Made by a program: the position numbers and the translations under genes
Assembly (NCBI GenBank): GCA_964429575.1
Contig: CAYSCX010000047.1
Coordinates: 1-15,580 of the forward strand
DNA from: CAYSCX01 sp964429575
GTDB lineage: Bacteria; Desulfobacterota; Binatia; Binatales; Binataceae
Reading direction: 5' to 3'
Length of the DNA stretch: 15,580 nt
Shown here: piece by piece, positions 6,675 to 14,647 of the stretch
How positions within the stretch are numbered: the stretch's first letter is position 1
Layout: every line of letters starts with the position of its first letter
The notes under the pieces: generated by a model
Told to the model about the DNA's origin: nothing
What the model saw: the letters and a program-made list of their open reading frames with translations, nothing else
Database searches by the model: none

Positions 6675-9182
6675 TCAGCGTTGCGGCTCGGGCGGCGCGG
6701 GAGGCTTGGGCTGCGGAGGCTCGGTCGAGCGCTCCTCAATTATCCGGGTCTCGGTCGGCGCCCGATCGCGCAGCATCTCGGCCATGCGTCGAAGCTTCGC
6801 GGCGACCAGATGGTTGATGGTCCCGGGTTCATCGATCGCGCCGGCGCGCACGCCGCTCAGCAACTCGATCCCCTGATCAATGGAGTCGATCGGATAAACG
6901 TGAAAGCGGCCCTGCTCGACCGCCGCGACCGTCTCGGGGTCGAGCATTAGGTTGCGCAGGTTGGCGCGCGGCACCAGCACCCCCTGTGTCCCACTGAGGC
7001 CGATCGCCTTGCACACGCGATAGAAGCCCTCGATCTTCTCGTTAGCGCCGCCAATCGCCTGTACCATGCCGTGCTGATCGACCGAGCCGGTGACCGCGAG
7101 GTCCTGACGCAGCGGTGCTGCGCTCAGTGCCGACAGCAATGCGTAGAGTTCCGTCGAGCTGGCGCTGTCGCCATCGATTCCCGAGTACGATTGCTCGAAG
7201 CAAATGCTCGCGGTCATTGCGATGGGATGCTGCTGGCCGAATCGTTGGCGCAAAAAGCCGGTGAGGATCATCACGCCCTTGTCGTGAGTGGAGCCCGAAA
7301 GGCGCGCCTCGCGCTCGATGTTAACCACGCCCGCCTGGCCCAGCGCGACGGTCGCCGTCACGCGCGAAGGACGCCCGAAGGCGTAGCCGCCCACGTCCAG
7401 CACTGCGAGCCCGTTGATCTCGCCGACCCGGCTGCCTTCGATGCGAACGACAAGCGTGCCGTTGCGAATCAGCCGGCGAATCTCCTCCTCGATGAAGTTG
7501 AGGCGCAGGATTCGCTCCGTAAGCGCCCTTTCCACGTGCGCCCCGGACACGCTGGATGCGCTCTCGCCGCGCGCGAAAAACGCGGATTCACGCACCAGGT
7601 CGTCGATCGGCTCCATCAGTGCGAGCACGCGCTCGCGATCGCCGGCCATTCGCATGCCGAACTCGACGATCCGCGCTAGCGCGCCGCCGTCGAATTGGGG
7701 CAGATTCTCCCGGCGCGCCAACGCGCCCACCCGCGACGCGTAATGCCCGGCCGCACCCTGGTCGGCATCGATAATCGGGCGCATCTCGGCCTTCACCTTG
7801 AACAGCTCGGCAAATTCCGGGTCGTAAAAATACAGGAGGTTGTACAGGTACGCGCCGCCCAGCACGACCAGCTTGTTCTTGATCTGGATTGCTTCGGGGC
7901 GCAGCCCGCTGCTCGCAAAAAACGGAATCGGTTCGAATGTCTCGAGCGTCATCCGTCCGGACTTGAGACTTCGCTTGATCGCTTTCCACACACCCGGCTC
8001 GACCGCCGCGTCCTCGAGGTCGAGTACCAGAAAACCACCATGTGATTTCAGGAACGAACCGCCGATAATCCGCGTGAAGTTGGCGCCAGTGCGACCAAGC
8101 GGGTCGATCCACCGTTCAATCGAGCCGAACACGTTGCGGTATGTGGGCGCGTCTTCACTTACCACCGGCGCGCCCTGCGTGCCGGAATTATCGACCATCA
8201 CGTTGACCTGGTATTCGAACCAGCGTGGATGTTCCGCGCTGCCGGGGCGGGGCCCCTGCAGGTCGGGCTGCTCGCGGAAACGGTCGAGATGGCTCAGCAA
8301 ATGGGCTGCGAGTTCATCGAGGTAGTGAGTCACGGCGGGATTGTCGAAGCGCCGCTTGAGTTCATCGATCGCCGGCGTGATCAGGCGCGCAGCAAACGAA
8401 CGCTCGATCGCGCGGATGTCATCGACCATCTCACGCATCATCTCCTGTTGACGCATCAGGAGCTTCGCCAGTTCCTCCTGCAATTCGGCCTGCGCGCGGC
8501 CGAGCTGTTCGCGCTCCGCGTCGGTTTTTTTTGACATCTCGGCCGCCAATACATCGGGCGACTCCGGCATCTTGCCGTCGATGAGCGGAATGAACAGCAG
8601 CTGGCCGCTGGGCGTGTTCTGAATTGCAAAGCCGCGTTCGCGTGCGCGTGACTCAAAAGTGCCGAATGGTTCTTGCGCGCGGCGATTGTACTTGTCGCGC
8701 AGCGCCGAGCGTTCCTGATCAAAGTCCTCGCGGCGAAACGCCTTGGGCAATTGGTCGATGATGAAATCGATCAAGTCGTTCAGCCGCTCGCGCAGCTCGA
8801 TGCCCTGCCCGGCGCGCAGATAGATCGCGGTCGGCGCCTCCGGATTGCGGAAGTTGTGCACGTACACCCAATCGCCCGGCGTTGGCATGCTCGCCGCCTT
8901 CTCGCGCAGAATCTTCAGCACCGACTCCCACTCGGGACGCGAGCGCAGGCCGCTTACGAACACGTTGTAACCGGGTCCATCGATTCCGATCGCCAGCCGA
9001 ATCGCGTCTAGTGCGCGCTCCTGCCCAAGCAGCTCCGCGCCGGCGCCGCCTTCGGCCGCGCGCAGCAGCGCCGCGGCGTCAAGCCGCAGGGCACCCCTCA
9101 GTTCCGTTGCCTTGAGTTCCGTCGCGGGTGCGGCCGGCTTCAAATCGGATGCCGGAGCGGAGGTGCTGCTGGAATCGTTCAT
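6675..9182 (-). CDS. Lon-like (S16) protease with AAA_32-type ATPase region, degenerate Walker A
   Basis: 835 residues, close to the usual ~800 of this soluble Lon-like family (related to E. coli YcbZ and LonB-type proteins). The C-terminal S16 protease domain (about 560-770) has the Ser-Lys dyad: Ser673 in GDSASS and Lys716 in NEKIEGF. They are 43 residues apart, as Ser679 and Lys722 are in E. coli Lon. The N-terminal region has the GQERA box (53-57) and the GYNVFVSG lead-in (71-78). Where most relatives carry a Walker A GxxGxG(K/R) sequence, this protein reads LRSRPEWES (79-87). The Walker B-like GGFLVLDLED (382-391) lacks the usual adjacent Glu. Charged coiled-coil segments occur near 225-260, and the protein ends in a Pro-rich tail. 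ATP use is therefore doubtful while proteolysis looks intact. It lies 34 bp after hsp20, and both probably share one promoter. Confidence 0.92.
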   Translation of the reverse strand: MNDSSSTSAPASDLKPAAPATELKATELRGALRLDAAALLRAAEGGAGAELLGQERALDAIRLAIGIDGPGYNVFVSGLRSRPEWESVLKILREKAASMPTPGDWVYVHNFRNPEAPTAIYLRAGQGIELRERLNDLIDFIIDQLPKAFRREDFDQERSALRDKYNRRAQEPFGTFESRARERGFAIQNTPSGQLLFIPLIDGKMPESPDVLAAEMSKKTDAEREQLGRAQAELQEELAKLLMRQQEMMREMVDDIRAIERSFAARLITPAIDELKRRFDNPAVTHYLDELAAHLLSHLDRFREQPDLQGPRPGSAEHPRWFEYQVNVMVDNSGTQGAPVVSEDAPTYRNVFGSIERWIDPLGRTGANFTRIIGGSFLKSHGGFLVLDLEDAAVEPGVWKAIKRSLKSGRMTLETFEPIPFFASSGLRPEAIQIKNKLVVLGGAYLYNLLYFYDPEFAELFKVKAEMRPIIDADQGAAGHYASRVGALARRENLPQFDGGALARIVEFGMRMAGDRERVLALMEPIDDLVRESAFFARGESASSVSGAHVERALTERILRLNFIEEEIRRLIRNGTLVVRIEGSRVGEINGLAVLDVGGYAFGRPSRVTATVALGQAGVVNIEREARLSGSTHDKGVMILTGFLRQRFGQQHPIAMTASICFEQSYSGIDGDSASSTELYALLSALSAAPLRQDLAVTGSVDQHGMVQAIGGANEKIEGFYRVCKAIGLSGTQGVLVPRANLRNLMLDPETVAAVEQGRFHVYPIDSIDQGIELLSGVRAGAIDEPGTINHLVAAKLRRMAEMLRDRAPTETRIIEERSTEPPQPKPPAPPEPQR

Positions 9183-9216
9183 ATGAGAATGTCGATGCGG
9201 TCCGGGTGAAGGGTGC

Positions 9217-9594
9217 TCAAGTCCCGCTCAGTTTGATTCGCCGCGCCTTGCGCTTTGGAACGACGATGGTGAGGACTCCGTCGGCCCAGTGCGCGTTGGT
9301 GGTGTCGCGATCGATGCTCTCGGCGAACGCAAATATGCGCTCCACCACCCTCCCCGCGTCGTCCGGCACGCGCACGGCGATGCGCAACTCGGCGACCTCG
9401 ATCTCGATCTGCTCGGCGTGCGCGCTCGGCACGGCCATGTGCAATTCGTACCGGTCGCGGAGGTCGCTCACTTGAGCGCGGGTGGATTCGCGCACTTCAA
9501 CGCCGCAATGCCAGCGATCGATCAGAAGTTCATCGAAGAACTCATCGAACGCACGCTCGAAGTCCAGCGGTCCATATCCGCGTTTGCCGTCCAT
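9217..9594 (-). CDS. Hsp20/alpha-crystallin family small heat shock protein
   Basis: ATP-independent holdase chaperone that binds unfolding proteins and passes them to other chaperones or proteases. About 125 residues from the ATG at 9592-9594. A TTG at 9604-9606 would give 129. The ATG is preferred because GAG lies seven bases ahead and the predicted transcript would begin only about six bases before the TTG. The alpha-crystallin domain spans roughly residues 40-122 and ends in the hallmark AHWADGVLTIVVPK. The C-terminal IKL matches the I-x-I/L motif used for oligomer assembly. First gene of the operon with the Lon-like protease and pncB, and divergent from the universal stress protein. No CIRCE element was seen upstream. 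Confidence 0.92.
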   Translation of the reverse strand: MDGKRGYGPLDFERAFDEFFDELLIDRWHCGVEVRESTRAQVSDLRDRYELHMAVPSAHAEQIEIEVAELRIAVRVPDDAGRVVERIFAFAESIDRDTTNAHWADGVLTIVVPKRKARRIKLSGT

Positions 9595-9618
9595 GTCGAA
9601 TCTCAACCCGTCCCGACG

Positions 9619-9648
9619 ATTCTAATGCGGTTTGGAAGCGAGGGTCGA
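9619..9648 (-). promoter_or_regulatory. candidate sigma-70 promoter of the hsp20 - Lon-like - pncB operon
   Basis: On the minus strand TCGACC (9643-9648, four of six) is followed after 18 bases by TAGAAT (9619-9624, five of six). The predicted start is near 9612, which gives an 18-base leader before the ATG at 9594. The pattern is sigma-70-like; I see no sigma-32 -10 (CCCCATnT type) and no CIRCE repeat. The 126-bp divergent region to the stress-protein gene holds no clear palindrome. Confidence 0.45.
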
Positions 9649-9720
9649 GCCGCGCGCAGCGGTTCCCGATGGCGCCGATGCCGCTTGCTCCACGATTTGG
9701 TCCGGCGTATCGTTCGCATC

Positions 9721-10209
9721 GTGCCGGCCTTCAACAAAATCCTTGTCGCAACTGACTTTTCCGAAGATTCACAGCGCGCCCTGACTTACGCGGAAGAACT
9801 CGCGCGCAAATTCTCTTCGGAGATAGTCCTCCTGCATGTCGATCAGCCGCTCGCGCCGGTAATGGTGAGCCCCGAGTTGGGCCCCGCGCTGGACATGGGA
9901 GCGATGAGCCGGATCGCCGAAGAACAGCGCGTGCTCGCGCAACGCGAACTCGACAAGACTGTCACGCGCATTCGCGACGGCGGTCTCAAGGCGCGCAGCA
10001 TGCTAAAGGTCGGCTCCCCGTTCCTCGAGATCATCACAACTGCGCAGTCGGAAGGCGCCGATCTGATCGTGCTGGGCACTCACGGCCGCAGCGGGCTTGC
10101 TCATGTGCTGCTCGGCAGCGTTGCGGAACGCGTCGTACAGAAATCGCCGTGCCCCGTGCTGACCATCCGGCACCCCGACCGCAAGTTCAAACACCCGCTC
10201 GACAAGTAA
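9721..10209 (+). CDS. universal stress protein (UspA family), ATP-binding type
   Basis: 162 residues, one UspA domain. It opens PAFNKILVATDFSEDS, with the conserved Asp12 of strand 1. The ATP-binding motif G-2x-G-9x-G-S is complete at residues 119-133 (GTHGRSGLAHVLLGS), followed by ERVVQKSPCPVL. This marks the ATP-binding subclass. Usp proteins aid survival of stasis, starvation and low oxygen; the exact partner is unknown. The GTG at 9721 is the best start because homology begins three residues later, though no good Shine-Dalgarno site precedes it. A longer frame running back to 9289 overlaps hsp20 antisense and is not credible. It is divergent from the hsp20 operon. Its TAA is immediately followed by the complement of the crotonase stop codon. 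Confidence 0.92.
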   Translation: MPAFNKILVATDFSEDSQRALTYAEELARKFSSEIVLLHVDQPLAPVMVSPELGPALDMGAMSRIAEEQRVLAQRELDKTVTRIRDGGLKARSMLKVGSPFLEIITTAQSEGADLIVLGTHGRSGLAHVLLGSVAERVVQKSPCPVLTIRHPDRKFKHPLDK

Positions 10210-11028
10210 TCAGCGCCCGGAAAATTTCGGCGCCCGCTTCTCCATGAAGGCGCGGATGCCCTCCTTGAAGTCTTCCGACCGCGTCATCATTCCCATCGAC
10301 TCGTCGTCCTCGCGGACACCGGTGGCAAGGTCGGTGAACAAGTGCTGATAGATCATTCGCTTCGCCGTCGCGACGCCGAGCGGCGAGCACTTGTGCGCGA
10401 TGTCGCGCGCCAATTCGCGTGCGCTGTCCATCAACTGGTCATGCGGCACCACGCGGTTCACCAGCCCCATCTCCAGCGCCTCCTGTGCATCGACCAGACG
10501 TCCTGTCACGGCAAGCTCCATCGCGCGCGCGACGCCGACGATTCGCGGCAACATCCAGCTTGATCCGTGCTCGATGGCGAGTCCGCGCTGCACGAAGATT
10601 AATCCCATCCTCGCGCGGTCCGATGCAATTCGAATGTCGTGATAGAGGCAGGTGGTGAATCCGAGACCGACGCACGCGCCGTTGATCGCTCCGATGACCG
10701 GCTTGCTGAGTCCGAGCAGCCACGAGTACGGCGTGCGATAGTCGGGGCGTTGGCGCTTCGTCCACTCGTCTTCTTCGGTTGCCACGCGCGCAGATCCGCG
10801 TCCCGATGCGATTTGGCCAAGCGATTCCATGTCGGCGCCCGCGCAGTACGCGCGGCCCGCGCCGGTGATGATGATCGCGCCGATCTCCGAATCGCGCTCT
10901 GCATCCATGATCGCCTCGCGCATCTCCGCACCCATCTTGGGAGTCCACGCGTTCAGCTTCTCGGGACGGTTGAACGTCACGGTCGCGACCTTGTCGGCCT
11001 TGTCGTAAATGATGTCGGTGAAGTTCAT
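10210..11028 (-). CDS. enoyl-CoA hydratase/isomerase (crotonase) family protein, atypical active site
   Basis: 272 residues from ATG 11026-11028, with an excellent ribosome site (GGAGGATCAAAATG). Crotonase fold: FNRPEKLNAW (19-28), oxyanion-hole segments AYCAGADM (60-67) and GACVGLGF (117-124), then GLAIEHGSSWMLPRIVG (149-165). By alignment from memory with rat enoyl-CoA hydratase, the two catalytic glutamates (144 and 164) become Thr125 and Phe145. Glu153 instead falls near the acidic residue (Asp204) used by dienoyl-CoA isomerase. The fold and acyl-CoA binding look secure, but simple hydratase activity does not. Relatives with an RRG...E..SSW motif are common in GC-rich bacteria and mostly uncharacterised. 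No beta-oxidation genes flank it. Alternative longer start at 11064 rejected. Confidence 0.9.
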   Translation of the reverse strand: MNFTDIIYDKADKVATVTFNRPEKLNAWTPKMGAEMREAIMDAERDSEIGAIIITGAGRAYCAGADMESLGQIASGRGSARVATEEDEWTKRQRPDYRTPYSWLLGLSKPVIGAINGACVGLGFTTCLYHDIRIASDRARMGLIFVQRGLAIEHGSSWMLPRIVGVARAMELAVTGRLVDAQEALEMGLVNRVVPHDQLMDSARELARDIAHKCSPLGVATAKRMIYQHLFTDLATGVREDDESMGMMTRSEDFKEGIRAFMEKRAPKFSGR

Positions 11029-11143
11029 TTTGATCCTCCGATCCGCCTCAGGAGCACCGATCAAAGCACTTGCGGCGCGCGAAATCTAATCCGCCCTGGA
11101 GGTCCTGACCTTTCATTGGCGGATAGCGGCTGGTAGTAAAGCC

Positions 11144-12841
11144 GTGATGTTCCGGACCTCCCTTGGCGCCGCGCGAGCGCGCCGGTGCGCGCTCGTCCTC
11201 ACCGTCTTCGCATTTTTCGTCCTGCTTCGCGCAACCGCCTTCGGCGCGGATTCAAATCAGGCGCTCGCCACCAACGCAATGGTCGTGGCGGAAAGCGAAG
11301 CGGGCGCGAAGGCTGGAGTCGAAATCTTAAAGGACGGCGGCAATGCCATCGACGCTGCCACCGGGGCTGCACTCGCGACCTGCGTGACCAATGCCGCGTC
11401 GTGTGGAGTCGGCGGCGGCGGCTTCATGCTCATCTTCCACGCGAAGAGCGCCAAGCTCTTTGCGCTCGATTACCGCGAACGTGCGCCGGCGAAGTCGAGC
11501 GCCACGATGTACATCAAGGACGGCAAGCCCGACACGTCGCTTTCGCAATCGGGCGCGCTGGCGGTCGCGGTGCCCGGCGAAATTGCCGGCATCGACGCCG
11601 CGCTCAAGCGGTTCGGCACGATGACGTTCCAGCGGGTTGCGGCGCCGGCGGTTCGCCTCGCGCGTGACGGCTTCACGGTCAGTCCCCTGCTTGCGCACGA
11701 GCTTGAAATGCTCGCGCCGAAACTTGCGGCGGACCCGGGCTTCCGAGGTTCATTCCTGACCGCGGACGGCGCTCCGCCCAAGGCGGGTGAAACGATCTCC
11801 AACAAAAACCTGGCGGCCACTGTCGAGCGGCTTGGCAATGATCCGGTCCGCGAGTTCTACCACGGCGATACCGCCCGGAAGATCGCGGCGAGCGTGCGCA
11901 AGGCGGGTGGGATCCTCACTGTCGATGACCTCGCGCAGTACGATGTCGTGTGGCGCGAGCCAATTCATCGCCCCTACAAGGGCTTCGACGTTTACACCAT
12001 GCCGCCGCCGTCATCCGGCGGGGTGGTGCTCGAAATGCTCGGGATGCTCGAGTCCGGTCACTTGGGCGGACTTGGCGTAAATACGCCGCCGTATCTGGCG
12101 CGCATAATCGAAGTGATGCGTCAGGGATTCGTCGATCGCTCGCTCTACGGCGACCCCGCGTTCGTAAACGTGCCGATAAAACAGCTGCTCTCCGATCAGC
12201 ATATCGGCGAGGCGCGTGAACGCGCGCTCGGAAAGAAGCCAGTGGGGGCCGCTTCCCAAGCGCACGACGCCGGCACGTCGAATCTCTGCGTCGCGGATCG
12301 CGAGGGCAACGTCGTCGTACTGAGTACCACCATCAACACCATATTCGGCGCGAAAATGACGGTGCCCGGCCTCGGCATCATCCTGAACAACGAGATGGAC
12401 GACTTTTCGGTGGGCGTCGGTATCCCCAACGCATATCAGCTGGCCGGCAGCGAGCCGAACTCGATTGCGCCCGGCAAGCGGCCGCTCTCCAGCATGGCGC
12501 CGGTGATCGCCCTCAAGGACGGCAAGCCCGCGCTCGCGCTGGGCGGCTCGGGCGGACCGGCGATCATTACCGGCGTCCTGCAAGTGACGCTCAATGTGAT
12601 CGATTCGCATCTCGACGCCGCGCGCGCGGTCAGTGAGCCGCGCGTACACGAGCAGGCCGTACCCGACACGGTCGTGGTCGAAGAGGCGATTGCGGAGCCT
12701 GCGCGCGCCGCGCTCGGGAAGATGGGCTACAAGCTGCGAGTCGTGCCGAGGCTTGGCGCCGTCGGCGCGATTACCATCACACCAAAGGGAATCAGCGGCG
12801 CCAACGATCCGCGCAAGGGCGGCGCCGCTATCGGCTACTGA
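11144..12841 (+). CDS. ggt: gamma-glutamyltransferase, exported proenzyme
   Basis: 565 residues, N-terminal-nucleophile hydrolase that cleaves or transfers the gamma-glutamyl group of glutathione and related compounds in the periplasm. An arginine-rich N-terminus and hydrophobic core (about 15-30) end in TAFGA, predicting Sec cleavage near residue 35. The proenzyme should split itself before Thr378 in DAGTSNLCVAD, giving a large and a small subunit. Substrate residues are recognisable: the YRERAP arginine, the Asn in INTIFGAKM, LNNEMDDF, RPLSSM, and the SGGPAIITG glycines. The sequence between MDDF and RPLSSM is long enough to hold the lid loop. The serial ATG ATG at 11144/11147 leaves the start uncertain by one codon, and no strong Shine-Dalgarno site is seen. 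It lies 75 bp before the GT83-like gene and may share its direction only by chance. Confidence 0.95.
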   Translation: MMFRTSLGAARARRCALVLTVFAFFVLLRATAFGADSNQALATNAMVVAESEAGAKAGVEILKDGGNAIDAATGAALATCVTNAASCGVGGGGFMLIFHAKSAKLFALDYRERAPAKSSATMYIKDGKPDTSLSQSGALAVAVPGEIAGIDAALKRFGTMTFQRVAAPAVRLARDGFTVSPLLAHELEMLAPKLAADPGFRGSFLTADGAPPKAGETISNKNLAATVERLGNDPVREFYHGDTARKIAASVRKAGGILTVDDLAQYDVVWREPIHRPYKGFDVYTMPPPSSGGVVLEMLGMLESGHLGGLGVNTPPYLARIIEVMRQGFVDRSLYGDPAFVNVPIKQLLSDQHIGEARERALGKKPVGAASQAHDAGTSNLCVADREGNVVVLSTTINTIFGAKMTVPGLGIILNNEMDDFSVGVGIPNAYQLAGSEPNSIAPGKRPLSSMAPVIALKDGKPALALGGSGGPAIITGVLQVTLNVIDSHLDAARAVSEPRVHEQAVPDTVVVEEAIAEPARAALGKMGYKLRVVPRLGAVGAITITPKGISGANDPRKGGAAIGY

Positions 12842-12891
12842 AGAAATCCGCGCTCGTGGCTGCTTGCGCATCGGGGTAGCGGGCGCGCCAG

Positions 12892-12910
12892 AGCGGGTTC
12901 CCGCTATACT
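12892..12910 (+). promoter_or_regulatory. palindrome overlapping a -10 box ahead of the glycosyltransferase gene
   Basis: A perfect inverted repeat AGCGGG-TT-CCCGCT (12892-12905) runs into TATACT (12905-12910, five of six -10 bases). A third copy of the half-site, TAGCGGG, lies at 12877-12883. The two-base centre is too tight for an RNA hairpin and no T-run follows, so an operator is more likely than a terminator for ggt. No -35 matches at the right distance. The predicted start (about 12917) coincides with the GTG start codon, suggesting a leaderless message. Confidence 0.4.
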
Positions 12911-12916
12911 CGCTGC

Positions 12917-14647
12917 GTGTCCGCGACCTTGGCCAGAGCCGCATCCACCGCCTCACCGCACTCGGCCACGCTCGCATCGGGGGAACCGCTCGCACCGTCG
13001 CGCGTACCCCGCGCCGACGCCGCCCTGCTCTTCGCGCTGACCGTGACGGTCGTGTTCTTCAATCTCGGCGCGCACGGGCTTTGGGAACCGGATGAATCGC
13101 GTTATGCGGAGATCGCGCGCGAGATGCTCGAGTCGCAAAACTGGATCGTCCCGCACCTCAACTACGTCATCTACGTCGAAAAGCCGCCGCTACTTTATTG
13201 GCTCGTGGCCGCCGCCTTCTCGATATTCGGCACCAACGAATTTGCCGCACGCCTGGTGAGCGCGCTCGCCGCCGTCGTCACCGTTTTCGCGACCTACCTG
13301 TTCGCGCTCGGCGGATTCGGCCGCCGCACCGCGCTGCTGGCGGGAACGCTGCTCGCGGTATCGCCGCTATTCGCCGCCATGGCGCAGGTTCTGACGACCG
13401 ACCTGCTGCTCACCGCGCTTACCACGGTGGCGTTGTTCTCACTCTTCGCGCACTGGAAGCACGGAGGCATATGGTGCTGGCTCGCGTATGTCGCGATGGC
13501 GCTCGGCGTCCTTGCGAAGGGGCCGGTCGCGGTGTTGTTGCCGATCGCTTCGCTCGCGGCATTCCTGTGGTGGCAAGGCGGCCTTCGCAGCTCACTGCGC
13601 CGATTCCATTTTCTTGGCGGTGCAATGGTCGTTGCGGCCATCGCGGCGCCGTGGTTTGTGGCAGTGGCGATGCGCGTGCCGGGATTCATGGATTTCTACT
13701 TCGTCGGCGAACACTTCCGGCGATTCTTCGAGGTCGATTACAGCCACGCTGAGCCGGCCTGGTTCTACCTTCCGCTGCTGCTGGTGGGATTGTTTCCTTG
13801 GTCTCTGGCGGCGCCTTTTGCGCAGTGGCGCAGGCTCGCGCCAAACTCCACGCGGCTATTCGCGGTCGTATCTGCTGCGACAATCGTTGTGATTTTTTCG
13901 CTCGCCAGCGCCAAGCTCATCACCTACATATTGCCCGCGCTTCCTGTTCTCGCCGTTCTTGCAGGTGACGCGATCGCCCGCCTGACGGGCGATGAAGACG
14001 CAATCGATTACGTGCATCGCTTCCCGCTGATGATTCTCGCAGCCGCGCTGCTGACTTCAGGCGTCGCGGCGATCATCGCCGGAACTGTCGCGCCGCAGAT
14101 TCGAAGCCCGTATCCGATGTACCTGCGTCCCGCGCTGTACGAGCTTGGCACCATACTTCTCGCCGGCGGCGCGATCGCGGCCACCGCAATCGCGATCCGC
14201 AAGCGCTCGATCGCGGTCGGCGCGGCGGTCGTCACCATGGCATTCGCGATACTCGCTGGAACGCACGCGCGGCTGCTCGCCGAACCGCTCCGATCGTATG
14301 CGGACCTCAGCCGCACGGTTGCCGCGCGCGACGACGATGCGACGATCGTCAGTTACTACCGTTACGTGCAATCGCTGCCGTTCTATGCGGGGCGGCGCGT
14401 CGTATTGGTCGGCCCGGCGAGCGAGCTCCGCTTCGGCGCTGAACGCGCTCCCGACGCAAACCAGTACTTCTTGAGCGGCGACGACGAGTTGTTTGCGCTG
14501 TGGAACGGCCCGCGGCGAGTGATACTGGTCATCGACCGCCCCGAACTCGAGAAGCTTCGCGATCGCCTCGGTCCGTTCCGCGTCATCGCCGCGGAGCACC
14601 GCAAAGTTGCGATCCAAAGGTCCGATTTCCGCGATGCCGCCAACTGA
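12917..14647 (+). CDS. ArnT-like (GT83/PMT-type) membrane glycosyltransferase
   Basis: 576 residues, polytopic, with about 12-13 hydrophobic helices and a soluble C-terminal segment (about 440-576). It belongs to the GT-C class, which moves a sugar from a polyprenyl-phosphate donor to lipid or protein on the outer face of the inner membrane. The first periplasmic loop has LWEPDESRYAEIARE (55-69), with the expected catalytic Asp59, and EKPPLLYW (88-95). A second conserved acid, Asp162, lies in LTTDLLLT. These match ArnT, which adds aminoarabinose to lipid A, but donor and acceptor here are unknown and no arn genes are present. The start is a GTG with no Shine-Dalgarno site, preceded by the -10-like box at 12905. 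It overlaps the next gene by 14 bp. Confidence 0.88.
   Translation: MSATLARAASTASPHSATLASGEPLAPSRVPRADAALLFALTVTVVFFNLGAHGLWEPDESRYAEIAREMLESQNWIVPHLNYVIYVEKPPLLYWLVAAAFSIFGTNEFAARLVSALAAVVTVFATYLFALGGFGRRTALLAGTLLAVSPLFAAMAQVLTTDLLLTALTTVALFSLFAHWKHGGIWCWLAYVAMALGVLAKGPVAVLLPIASLAAFLWWQGGLRSSLRRFHFLGGAMVVAAIAAPWFVAVAMRVPGFMDFYFVGEHFRRFFEVDYSHAEPAWFYLPLLLVGLFPWSLAAPFAQWRRLAPNSTRLFAVVSAATIVVIFSLASAKLITYILPALPVLAVLAGDAIARLTGDEDAIDYVHRFPLMILAAALLTSGVAAIIAGTVAPQIRSPYPMYLRPALYELGTILLAGGAIAATAIAIRKRSIAVGAAVVTMAFAILAGTHARLLAEPLRSYADLSRTVAARDDDATIVSYYRYVQSLPFYAGRRVVLVGPASELRFGAERAPDANQYFLSGDDELFALWNGPRRVILVIDRPELEKLRDRLGPFRVIAAEHRKVAIQRSDFRDAAN

Noticed and set aside
5282..6817. A 511-codon open frame on the plus strand opposite pncB
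   Set aside because: It is arginine- and alanine-rich with no recognisable domain, and lies exactly antisense to a strongly conserved gene; a GC-bias shadow.
9605..9720. A DosR-like operator (GGGAC half-site at about 9610-9616) in the usp/hsp20 divergent region
   Set aside because: Only one short half-site matches, with no inverted partner, and it lies downstream of the -10, a poor place for an activator.
12011..12871. A 286-codon open frame on the minus strand opposite ggt
   Set aside because: Low-complexity Arg/Asp/His composition, no domain, and antisense to conserved ggt sequence.
12892..12905. An intrinsic terminator for ggt
   Set aside because: The inverted repeat has a two-base centre and no following T-run, so it cannot form a usual terminator hairpin.
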